This document shows positions 38,434 to 48,454 of a DNA stretch of 64,000 nucleotides, piece by piece. The translations under genes and the position numbers were made by a program. The stretch covers positions 1-64,000 of the forward strand of contig OENT01000181.1 of NCBI GenBank assembly GCA_900239685.1, given 5' to 3'. The stretch is from Rotaria macrura. Taxonomy: Eukaryota; Rotifera; Eurotatoria; Philodinida; Philodinidae. Every line of letters begins with the position of its first letter. Position 1 is the first letter of the stretch. Below the pieces are notes generated by a model. That model had not been told where the DNA came from. It did not search any database and saw only the letters and a program-made list of their open reading frames with translations.

Positions 38434-38890
38434 CTACACACCATCCAGCATCATAACTATTACAGTCATTGAACATGAAAATACCACCGCTCATTGTTTG
38501 CCATTTATCATTCTAGTTTAGCATCAATAGGGGAATATGATTTATCTCGCTCTCATCGTTATTATAAAGCTATAGAAATCAATCATCTTTTTCAGTTACA
38601 TGTAATATAAGCCGTAAATATTAAACACATTCATCAAAGATTCGAACAAGTCAAGCCCATTTAAATGCATAGAATTATCTTGATAACAAGAAAAATTTAT
38701 GTTTTAAATAATTACTGGCAAACTATTGTAACCATACGATTTGCATATTAGGTATATTACAAGAAACATCGACGCTAGATACTTAAGAATATGAACAGTA
38801 ATCAGTATATTTGAAAGTCGTCAGTTAAAAATTGAAGATTATATGGGAAAGTTGTTGATATGTCGATGACGAGACTATCGTGGCACATAA

Positions 38891-38914
38891 CTTCATTCTT
38901 GTAGAAGAATGAAG
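38891..38914. repeat. Perfect 10 bp hairpin, 4 nt loop
   Basis: CTTCATTCTT, GTAG, AAGAATGAAG: exact reverse-complement arms with a tight tetraloop. No adjacent gene. Confidence 0.55.
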
Positions 38915-39488
38915 TTTATTGATTTATTTTATAATACAGTATGAAAATGAATGTGAAAACTTCGTACTTAAGTCCGAGAGTTATGTGTGCTTTAAAACGT
39001 GAATGAGACAAATCAGTCATTCTAGAATGTGTGCACGGAAGAAGTATCGTGATAAACGTTTTTGAGAAACACCAAAACTAGTGGTCATCTAACACATATC
39101 TAGGCAATTTAGTTTCGGGATGCAGTTGTTGTGCATTTCAAGATCTTTTTCAGGCGATGTTTTGTTAGAAAGCTACGATTTGGTTCAAAACTAATATTAG
39201 ATTCGGAATTAGCGTTAAAAACTGAGTCAATTTATATACGTTGTGGATAATTCAAAGAAAAAAACGTTTTTTGAAAAAATCTCTGTACACTCCCTCAGGG
39301 ATTGTTTGGCCAATAATGACAGTTTTTTCGATAACTCAGCCATTTCTTGCCGGATCCTTCTCATCTTCGAACTCAACCAAGATAATGATGAGCCAATTCT
39401 GTGCAAAAAATTTCGGCTCAATCAAATATATTTGTAAAGAGTTATCGTGTAAAGTGACGGACGGCCGGACACACTGACCGATTCTAGA

Positions 39489-39511
39489 GTGTACTCACTT
39501 TTTGAGTACAC
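39489..39511. repeat. Perfect 9 bp hairpin, 5 nt loop
   Basis: GTGTACTCA, CTTTT, TGAGTACAC at the end of a locally GC-richer segment (GACGGACGGCCGGACACAC at about 39457). It could mark the edge of a repeat element. Confidence 0.5.
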
Positions 39512-41358
39512 AAAAAGCGAACTTCGATTATTTACTAAATTATTACTCATTCTTGTTGAATAGTTGTGTGCCGTTTTCGTTTGTCCTATTCTCTAAAGAT
39601 ATAATATTAGTCAACGAAACAAATTTAACGCTGTTATTCAATAGATCGAGTCAAGTTACGTCTAATAAAGTTATCTTTTGCTTAACGTTTCATTAGTGAG
39701 AAATGTCAGCATAGAAGAAAGAGATGAACTAGACGAACCATTGTTGCCCATACGATTTCTTCTTTCTCATTCTTATGAGATCATCAAATGAAAAATGAAA
39801 CGAAATCCGATGGACAAAAATGAAAAAGAAAAAAGAAAGAAAGAAAACTTGTAAAAGAAACCTGATTCAGGCATTCATTATCACAGAACAATTTTCAACA
39901 CAACCGTCTGATGTATTTGCAATTCGTTTCTTCATCTCTACAGTTGGCATGTTATACCTTTATGAATTCATCGATGTAGTATTTGAGCATTAGCGCATAC
40001 GAGAAACAGTACTATGTCTTACAAATACAAAAATGAAATCAACAGTGGGCGAACTGTGGCCAAAAGTGGTTCGACACAAAACAGAAAAAGCGATTTTCAA
40101 CTCGGGCAAACTCGAATATAATGCTGTTAAATTATTAAAAATCAATTTATTGTGGATGATCTGAAATTAGTTCATGTAATTGGTCGAAAGTATGTATGGG
40201 GTATTTATTTCATTGTAACGAGAAGCTATTAAGAACAGATTGGCATAAAGAGATAAATGGTATTCACCTTTCCAGTTCGAAATTCATGCTTTAATTATTA
40301 TTTTGTTTATAGCAATGGTGAAGGTTTGATTTTCTAACGTATAAACATACTCTCTTTTGGTGAATATTAAAAATCATATCGATAAAATAAAAGAAATTTT
40401 TAAAGAAATTTGCGCTTCACAATGAAATGGGAATCGATGTCAGCCAAACAACTACAGAACAGCAGCGGTGAGGAATTTTAAGTTTTCAGAAATCGAAAAA
40501 CGAGCTTTTGTAAAGTATTGTTATTCTACACCCTGCAGTTAAATAAAACTATCCGAGAGTTTATCATTCATCTTGACAAGTATTTGAAAAAAAAGACCTC
40601 TACCAAAACTTTGTTTGACTTCAAAGAGATTGTGAAGAAAATTTCAAAACTTCTTTAAAAATTTATAAATCTCTGAAGAATCTGGCATAATATTTATATG
40701 ATTCATTTTCATAGTCTTCACCCATAAGAGTGTGCTCATCGGTTAGACATCTTGTAACGTAAATTTAAAACTTCTTCTATTTGAAACCGATGCCAAAATA
40801 TAAATAATAACGGAATCAAATATCGTATAGTTTTTTCACAATACTATGTTACGGGAAGAAGTTTAAAAATAATTTTATCGCATATAATATGAAAATAAAA
40901 TATGTTAGACGTCCATATTCTTTCAGTGTGATTAATGAAAAAATATGCAGCAGTCACTGGTGTTGTCTTGGTAGACGTCATGCATTTAGAATGAGTGTTG
41001 TTTAATCTCATATCTTTATATAAAATGCATGATGGATGTTTTCAGATATTCATTGAAACTTTGATATCTCTCATAATTTTCGCTTCAAAATTTGTCATGT
41101 TAGTCTTTTTTTTACTGTAGTTGATTCAGTAACTATGGAGTTGTCGAAGACAATTTAAAATCAACTAACGGAAGGATTATTCACTCTAATAAAGGAATTA
41201 TATCACGTTGAAAATGGAAGGCCATTATCATCATTTTAAATTATAGATAAATTATTGTTAGTTCAACTGTAATTTTCTGAAGGGTTAAATATTCTGAATA
41301 CAAATCAAGGTAAACTATATTATGCGTACTTATATCCTAACTAATATTGGCTCGAAAG

Positions 41359-42519
41359 CAGGGTTGCCACCTCATCAAGTCTAAAAAGCGGAAAACTAAA
41401 CTTGAAAAGCGGAAAATAGCCGAAAGAAAAACAGAAAAAGCGGAAATGTATTTTTTTATAGAGTTTTAGTATTTCTGAAAATATTAGGTATTTTTGTAAA
41501 TCGATATATGTGGCATTTCGTTTTATTTCACCAAAGTTTCAAAATATGTAAAAGAGAAAATCAACAAAAAAATAGAAATTTTACTGGATCCGCTGTTTTT
41601 TAACGCATATTTGTTGTTAGAACTGATTGCTCCCAGTAAATCTTTATGAGATAAAAGATATTAATGCATATCAGTATATGAAAATGAGGAATTTCAATGA
41701 ATTTGTAACTCAGCAGCTACTGAATCGGCTGATATTCGATTGCGAGAATCACTAAGTAACAAAACTACCTTCTGCTGCTGCTACTTCTTCGCACTCCTTA
41801 TTGGGCTTCATTGTTGATGTTATCAATTTTCGAGTTTTATGTTAAATGATTTTATCTTATACATGTGTCTTTTCAACTTTATGTGCCGGTCAATATCATT
41901 TTTTCCACCAAAATGGATTGAAAAATGTTCATTGCAGGCAATGCAAAGAACTTTAGTTGAATCCGGTCTGTACTCGTAAAAATGACCCGGGCTAAGAATC
42001 CAGTACTCACTGTGAATTAAACACGCCCTTTTTTCTTTTCTTTTCACAAGCTATTGAGACGGCGTCGACGATTTTATTTTCATTTGATTTTAAAACTGGT
42101 GTTGTTGGTATTAAATTTTCATGATTATTATCATTCTCATCTTCAATTATAATCGTACTATCCATGATTTAGAGAAAAATTGTTTCCACTATTAGGAGTG
42201 AGGTTCTTTTACGTGAATTTAGAATGCACAATTAGTTGAAAATAATTTGCTATCAGTTGAGAGCATAATGGTCTTTTACTTTACGAATAGGATATTAGCA
42301 CATCTTCTCTTACATAGAAAAGATACTAGTGTTCTTCTTCCATTGATTTTATGAATCAGAAAAAGTAGTGATCACTTACTGCATGTGTTAGCAATAAGAA
42401 TTGCTTAAACAATAGCAGCTTTTATTCTGTTGGCATTTTCAACATTAAACATGGTTTGCACGAAAAACCGGAAAAAAAGCGGAAAGTTTCCGCAAAAAGC
42501 GGAAGAGGTGGCAACCCTG
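41359..42519 (-). mobile_element. hAT-superfamily transposon, decayed, with 8 bp target duplication
   Basis: Perfect 15 bp terminal inverted repeats, CAGGGTTGCCACCTC at 41359 and its reverse complement ending at 42519, are flanked by an exact 8 bp direct repeat CTCGAAAG (41351-41358 and 42520-42527). The CAGGG tip and 8 bp duplication are hallmarks of hAT. Subterminal AAAAGCGGAAA motifs occur three times at the left end and twice or more at the right. The 1161 bp interior holds only the frameshifted beginning of a transposase on the minus strand, so the copy is non-autonomous. Confidence 0.9.
41823..42165 (-). pseudogene. hAT transposase N-terminal (BED-like zinc finger) remnant
   Basis: Minus-strand ATG at 42165 opens a frame (MDSTIIIEDENDNNHENLIP) that hits TGA at 42007-42009. 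The overlapping frame 42047-41823 continues as WILSPGHFYEYRPDSTKVLC then IACNEHFSIHFGGKNDIDRH. The Cys-x2-Cys and His-x5-His spacing is that of a BED-like finger heading hAT transposases. The switch falls in an A-rich run, consistent with a frameshift. The catalytic domain and dimerisation region are absent. It lies inside the 1161 bp hAT element. Confidence 0.7.
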
Positions 42520-42977
42520 CTCGAAAGGAACAACAGTTTACATTCTTTTGACAGCTTATTTAAAGTGAATGCTTGTCCAATTTTAAAAGACAGACGTTTT
42601 CCTTTTGTTTTTTTGACTAAATTTATTTTTACATAGTATTTCTATTATGTTGTGTTTCACTATTTCCTGGTTGTCTTAATTAAAATGAAGCAGATAATGA
42701 TATAAATTCTTGTCTACTTTAACGCCTCTCTCTCTCTCTACATATTTAGATATATATCTATATCTAGACGTGGGTTTATTCATCATGATAGAAACGTCAT
42801 TAGAATCATATTCTGTTTCAGATTTCTATGATTCAACAACAAATCAGATCTTGAATAGAAAACTATTTTCTACAGATCTCATTTGTATTTGTTGAACACA
42901 AGTCTAATAAAATGAACTATGAGAAACAGTATTTGAATGCATCAGTACTGATGTTGGAAATAAATAATGCCGACTCT

Positions 42978-43584
42978 ACAAATTTATCATTTCTCTACTA
43001 TTGATTTTCATATTTTGCATCATGATAGGCCATGAAATTCTACACATGTCTCTAGATGTATTGTAATCGCCAGTAAAAGTATTAAATGTTCATTTCTCGT
43101 TTGGTTATCCTCTCTCTCTCTATGCATATATGAAGAAACTGATGTCATTGCTTATTTTGATTTATACTAACCACGATGGTCACCATTGCTATTCAGTCGA
43201 CTCTACGTGAAAACTCACCGTGTAGATCGACTTCGTTTCTCATAAACAACCAAACATTGACATCTTAATCATATTCTATCGAACAGTTTACTCTAAGATT
43301 ATGGACTGTGAGACGCATTCAACAGGCACTCTTCACATATTACACGAGGCAGTTATGAAATTTCTGTGCGATGTTGTCTTATTGAAAAATAAAATATGTA
43401 CTTAAACTATCGATGTTTATTCTCCTGAACTTCGCTCAACCAACAGATTGTTGTAATATGTGTAAAAATGAAATAAACTAGATCATGCAATGAAAATAAA
43501 TAGTCTAACTCAAGTCGAATCGTGCATCGTGAACTGTTCTTCTACATATGTATGTAATCGAGAATCATATCGAACTATAGAGTA
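42978..43584 (+). repeat. Left arm of large inverted repeat
   Basis: About 607 bp that reappears in reverse complement at 45508-46119 with only scattered substitutions and a 2 bp (CT)n length change; roughly 97% identical by eye. It includes a CTCTCTCT tract near 43111. No coding frame is supported. Confidence 0.85.
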
Positions 43585-45184
43585 AATCTGATGTGTACGC
43601 GATTGTAAACTTCTACTACGCATTTGTTATTAATTTAATTGATTTTTTGATCGAATTTGCGGAAATGAATGGTCATAGTATAGCTCTCACACTTTCTATT
43701 GAATGATAAATTTCGCATCACGAACAACCAGAGTTATCCTCTATCCGACGAGGTATTAGTGACTAATGCAAACCTTTTGGACATACATAGGAATTTGTTG
43801 GACTTCTTTGCTCTTTTACCATCGAGCATATTAAATCCATAAAATGCAATAATCATTAGAAATCTTCGGAATCTAGATCCTTGTTTCTCATAAGCTTTTA
43901 GAAGATTTTAACGAGATCTATCTGGTAGTAGAAAATATTTTAAGTTGTGCGAAGCATATTGCGATCAAGTAAGCGTCAAAGTTGAACACACTATCAAGAG
44001 AAAGATTGAAATGCTATTTCACTATTTGTTCATAGGCAGCAGCTATGTGGATCAAGTGAGCTGAACTGTATGTAAAGATTTTAAGAAGTAGCATTACATT
44101 AAATTCATGTGAATTATTCATTCCTGTGCTTATATAGTCGATATCATTGGTTCGTTGGAAGAAAAATTGATTATCGATAATAATGATTTCCGGAACGTTA
44201 TTTCTTCATGGGAACTTTCGTGAAAATGTTGAACGACAGCACGTGATAATTCAGAAGAACAATAGAATGTTCATCGATTGAAGAAAGGATGTCTTCCAGA
44301 TGATCTTACTCTTTTTCGACTCATCACAAAATATAATCTAAATCAATTATTTTTAAACGAAAACATTCTTTATTCAGTGATAAACAGTAAACATATTCTC
44401 GTGTCAAGAGTTAAGCTCGAAGTGTTTCAGTTGAAGGTGGACTTTTGTCATATTCCAGTATTTTTAGAGCTTGAAATGCTATTGAACAGGTAGTTGAAGC
44501 CGCTACGATTTCTGCTCGCTTCCAGTGAAGGTAAAATATTGTAAGTATTGCTTAGAATTTTTCAGGATTCGCACTCATCGAGCTTCACCTTTGTTTACAT
44601 GCATGTTCAAGATTCGATAAGCTCAAGCATAGGTCGTCAAAGAGTACCTTAAGACAATTAGCGATGATATAAATCAAGTTGCGAATGATAGTGATTGTCA
44701 ATTTCAAAGGGTAGTCTAGAAAGTTGTAATTCAAACTCTGAAATGTAAAACTCAGATAAAATACTCATCGAATCGATATTCTACAGTTGTTTGGTGTTCT
44801 ACATGTATTTCAGAAGCAATTATTATCAAATCCTGTTCAATTTTATCATACATTTTTATCGTACTTAGTTGATAATAGTCACAAACCCTTTCATGTTTCA
44901 CAAGAATGGTGCCGCATATTCAGCAAATAGTATTCGAGAGGACAGGATATATAAATTATTTAAATCAGCAATATGGTGAAGAGTAGACCTATTGTACGAT
45001 ACACAAAGAATTCTAATTCGAATCTCTTATTTCAATTAGTTTAAAAAATTCAACACGAGTCAATTTTACGAATAAAAACGTTTTCTGTAAGTTTGTAGTC
45101 AGTGAATAAAAATGATGCATTTGATTACATCGCTTCGAAGGATGAATTCATTATCAAAACTCTTATTGTTTAAAGACGATCCTT
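43585..45184. other. Spacer between the inverted arms
   Basis: Non-coding sequence between the two large arms. A 71-codon frame at 44278-44493 lacks an ATG and is not called. The fold-back element at 45185-45474 occupies the right end of the spacer. Confidence 0.45.
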
Positions 45185-45474
45185 CCCAGTGAAAAAATAT
45201 CAAATTATGGGAGATTTGAATAGATTATCATCGGATTTTTCTGCACCAAAATCCAAAGTATAATCAATTGAAATCGCCGAAACGAACAACAATTTGATTT
45301 TTAATCAAACAATAATCTTGAAAATTTTACCGAATTTTTAAGATTATTATTTGATTAGAAATCAAATTATCGTTCGTTTCGACGATTTCAATCGATTATA
45401 ATTTGGATTTTGGTGCAGAAAAATCCGATGATAATCTACTCAAATCTCCCATAATTTGATATTTTTTCACTGGG
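45185..45474. mobile_element. 290 bp near-perfect palindrome (fold-back MITE)
   Basis: Starts CCCAGTGAAAAAATATCAAA and ends with its reverse complement (TTTGATATTTTTTCACTGGG at 45455-45474). The two halves of about 142 bp pair almost throughout, around a short centre near 45326-45331. No transposase. The element lies just inside the right arm of the larger inverted repeat. Flanking bases share only TT on both sides, so superfamily is undecided. Confidence 0.8.
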
Positions 45475-45507
45475 TTGAATATAAATGGCATTGCCTATGG
45501 TACATGA

Positions 45508-46119
45508 TACTCTATAGTTCGATATGATTCTCGATTACATACATATGTAGAAGAACAGTTCACGATGCACGATTCCACTTGAATTAGACTAATTATTTTC
45601 ATTGCATGATCTAGTTTATTTCATTTTTACACATATTACAACAATCTGTTGGTTGAGCGAAGTTCAGGAGAATAAACATCGATAGTTTAAGTACATATTT
45701 TATTTTTCAATAAGACAACATCGCACAGAAATTTCATAACTGCCTCGTGTAATATGTGAAGAGTGCCTGTTGAATGCGTCTCACAGTCCATAATCTTAGA
45801 GTAAACTGTTCGATAGAATATGATTAAGATGTCAATGTTTGGTTGTTTATGAGAAACGAAGTCGATCTACACGGTGAGTTTTCACGTAGAGTTGACTGAA
45901 TAACAATGGTGACCATAGTGGTTAGTATAAATCAAAATAAGCAATGACATCAGTTTCTTCATATATGCATAGAGAGAGAGAGAGGGTAGCCAAACGAGAA
46001 ATGAACATTTAATACTTTTACTGGCGATTACAATACATCTAGAGACATGTGTAGAATTTCATGGCCTATCATGATACAAAATATGAAAATCAATAGTAGA
46101 GAAATGACAAATTTATGAC
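45508..46119 (-). repeat. Right arm of large inverted repeat
   Basis: About 612 bp, reverse complement of 42978-43584. The inner edge is sharp (the match ends at TACTCTATAG, 45508); the outer edge fades around 46119. Together with the left arm it encloses a 1.9 kb spacer. Confidence 0.85.
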
Positions 46120-47383
46120 GTAATGCGACGATATCTGTTATGAACAGTTAGTTCTTGAATATAAATCATATAACAAATGGCGCATGCATGTATGTTCTCC
46201 CAATTTTCGTGATTCGAATTTTTCTAGGTCTGTGGGTTGTTGGTTCTCTTTTTCTTAAGAAACTTCGTTAAAAGTAACGCTTTCTTATAACATGTACACA
46301 TTTTTTTGTCATCGATGTCTCTTGCAAAGTATGCCATGATTTAGACAGAATATTTTCTTTTAATACTTCATTCCGGTAAGATACTATCTTCCACTCGCTC
46401 GAGTTATCACCCTGCCATGTTTTGATGCATTTTCTTCAACGTTCACTTGACTCTTCGGAAAATGAGACTAGATGTTCTTGACATCTTCTTTTCCAGTATG
46501 TTACTTCGTATATCTAAGTAGACAGTTGGAAATGTAAGAAGAAAATATTTTAATGTATTTCAATCAAATATATACATTGCTAATTGTAAAATTGAAAACT
46601 ATGATGTTTTGATGAAGTCGAAAGGACTTTAAAAAAGCGTTCAAAGTCGTGTATGTTTTATGAAAAACAAAGCTATAGATGTCCTAGAATTGATCTGTTG
46701 ATGATCATCAAGGTTATAGTGCTAACATATACTTTGTATGTAGATACAGAAATCACCATAGAATTTTGATATAGACTGATGGTTTTTGTTATAAATGAAG
46801 CGAATGGGATCAGCATAAATAAAACATAGAGGATATCTATACTTCTCGTGACTGAAGAATAAAGTAAAGTATTGCTGCTTTTTTTTCGAAAAGAAATAAA
46901 GAAATGTATGTTTTGCGAAACTAAACAGTACGCACGATTCTAAATATAGAATAAATTGACAGAATTGTTTTGATGAAACCATCAAATTATTGCCATAGTC
47001 AACTGAAACAAAATACATTTTAAAAATCTTATTCAAGGTATTTCTTATTATACGTAGTTCGAGATGATCATAGATTAATCAAGTTCAGAAGCAAACGGTT
47101 ATGCTGGGTCGAGAAACAATAAACATGATATCCAGAGAACTAATTTAAAGTGTCTCTATGTACAATTCCATGTAAAAAAAACTTCATTCAATTTTTATTC
47201 AATACAGTTTTCTCTAATGAAAATCGTGCACGATAGAAATATTGATATGGAACTCGTTGTTGTTGAGTTGATATCAATGCATACATGTCATCACAATTAT
47301 TTTAATTTAATGAAGAAACTTTATTTATTGTCAATATTTAATGCATAGTCTGTTTTTTAGATATATGTCTGTTCAGTTTATCA
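46120..47383. other. Intergenic DNA upstream of the Fringe-like gene
   Basis: AT-rich sequence with no supported coding region. The last part presumably includes the promoter and 5' UTR of the gene at 47384; a TTTTTTAG at 47353-47360 could be a 5' UTR acceptor. Confidence 0.45.
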
Positions 47384-48454
47384 ATGCAACGTTACACACG
47401 TCGTTTTACATTATACATTCGTCTGCTAATATGTTGCTTTGTGCTGATTAATTTGTATTTGTTATTCGCTTTCACAACAAAGGTTCGCCATAGTTTCCAT
47501 CTATCCGTTGCTAGTCAAATTAATTTTACTGATCGAGTAGTTTTATTTGTTCGTACATCACATAATTGTGAATCACGTTTACAGTATCTTCTTCAAAGTT
47601 GGATATCGTCAAGTGTATTAGAACAGTCAAATCTATATTTAATTACGGATCAAATAACGAATACGACGAATTCTACAGTACTAAAACCGTTTCACAACAT
47701 AATTGAAACATTTTGTCCTGAAACCCACAATGTAATTGATTTATGTTGTAAAACAGCACATGAATTTAAATTATTTTATAGTTTAATTGACACAAAACCT
47801 AATCTAGAATGGATGTGTCGTTTCGATGATGATCAGTATGTGAATGTTAACAATTTATATAAATATTTATCTCATATGTCTGCTTTAAACCCATACTATA
47901 TCGGTCGAGCAAGTATTAATGATCCTTTAATAGATGATAGTAGCAATCGAACATATTCATTCGCAACTTATGGGGCTGGTGTATGTTTTTCACGTACATT
48001 ACTTCAACGACTTCGTCCTCATGTCGGCGTTAAAACTTTGCCTGATGGTTGTGTAAAACGTGGCATATCGGACGATGCGTATGTTGGTTATTTAAGTGAA
48101 TACGTGCTAAATGTATCTTTAACATCGAACAAAAATCTAATGCATTCACATTTAGAAAAACTTGATGATTCATTTCGACAATTTACTTTTGATGATTTAT
48201 CTCATGCGATTACATTTGGTTTTGCATGGGATCGATATAGACTAGATTGGTTACCTATAATTCATCAGTTGATTAGTTTCATTAATCAAGGTCAACAGGA
48301 AGCAGCAAATCGTTTATGGCTATTTCTAAGAAATTATGAAAAAGAACACCCTGAAAATTTAAAGGATCAATATGATGCATCATGCATATCGTATCAACGA
48401 TTAAGAAATCAATCGATCGATTTGAAAACGAAGAAAACTAAAGATGTTAGTTGA
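47384..48454 (+). CDS. Fringe-like beta-1,3-N-acetylglucosaminyltransferase (GT31)
   Basis: An intronless 356-residue type II membrane protein. A short basic N-terminus and a signal anchor at about residues 9-31 (RLLICCFVLINLYLLFAF) place it in the Golgi. The lumenal domain shows Fringe-family landmarks in order: VVLFVRTSHNCESRLQYLLQ, the metal-binding DDD at 148-150 (MCRFDDDQYVNV), YYIGRAS, the acceptor-site glycine loop GAGVCFSRTLLQRL (198-210), ISDDAYVGY (228-236, equivalent to the PDD-x-T-x-GY region) and HSHLEKL. Fringe enzymes extend O-fucose on EGF repeats, as in Notch, using UDP-GlcNAc. The exact acceptor here is inferred from family. It has about 75 residues beyond the usual C-terminal end and no other domains. 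The ATG is the first in frame and directly precedes the anchor. Confidence 0.88.
   Translation: MQRYTRRFTLYIRLLICCFVLINLYLLFAFTTKVRHSFHLSVASQINFTDRVVLFVRTSHNCESRLQYLLQSWISSSVLEQSNLYLITDQITNTTNSTVLKPFHNIIETFCPETHNVIDLCCKTAHEFKLFYSLIDTKPNLEWMCRFDDDQYVNVNNLYKYLSHMSALNPYYIGRASINDPLIDDSSNRTYSFATYGAGVCFSRTLLQRLRPHVGVKTLPDGCVKRGISDDAYVGYLSEYVLNVSLTSNKNLMHSHLEKLDDSFRQFTFDDLSHAITFGFAWDRYRLDWLPIIHQLISFINQGQQEAANRLWLFLRNYEKEHPENLKDQYDASCISYQRLRNQSIDLKTKKTKDVS

Larger units (their letters stand above)
38443..41350. other. Gene-poor stretch with short hairpins
   Basis: No gene is supported. It contains two perfect short hairpins (38891-38914 and 39489-39511) and a 39227-39477 segment open on both strands that is discussed as an observation. 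Confidence 0.45.
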
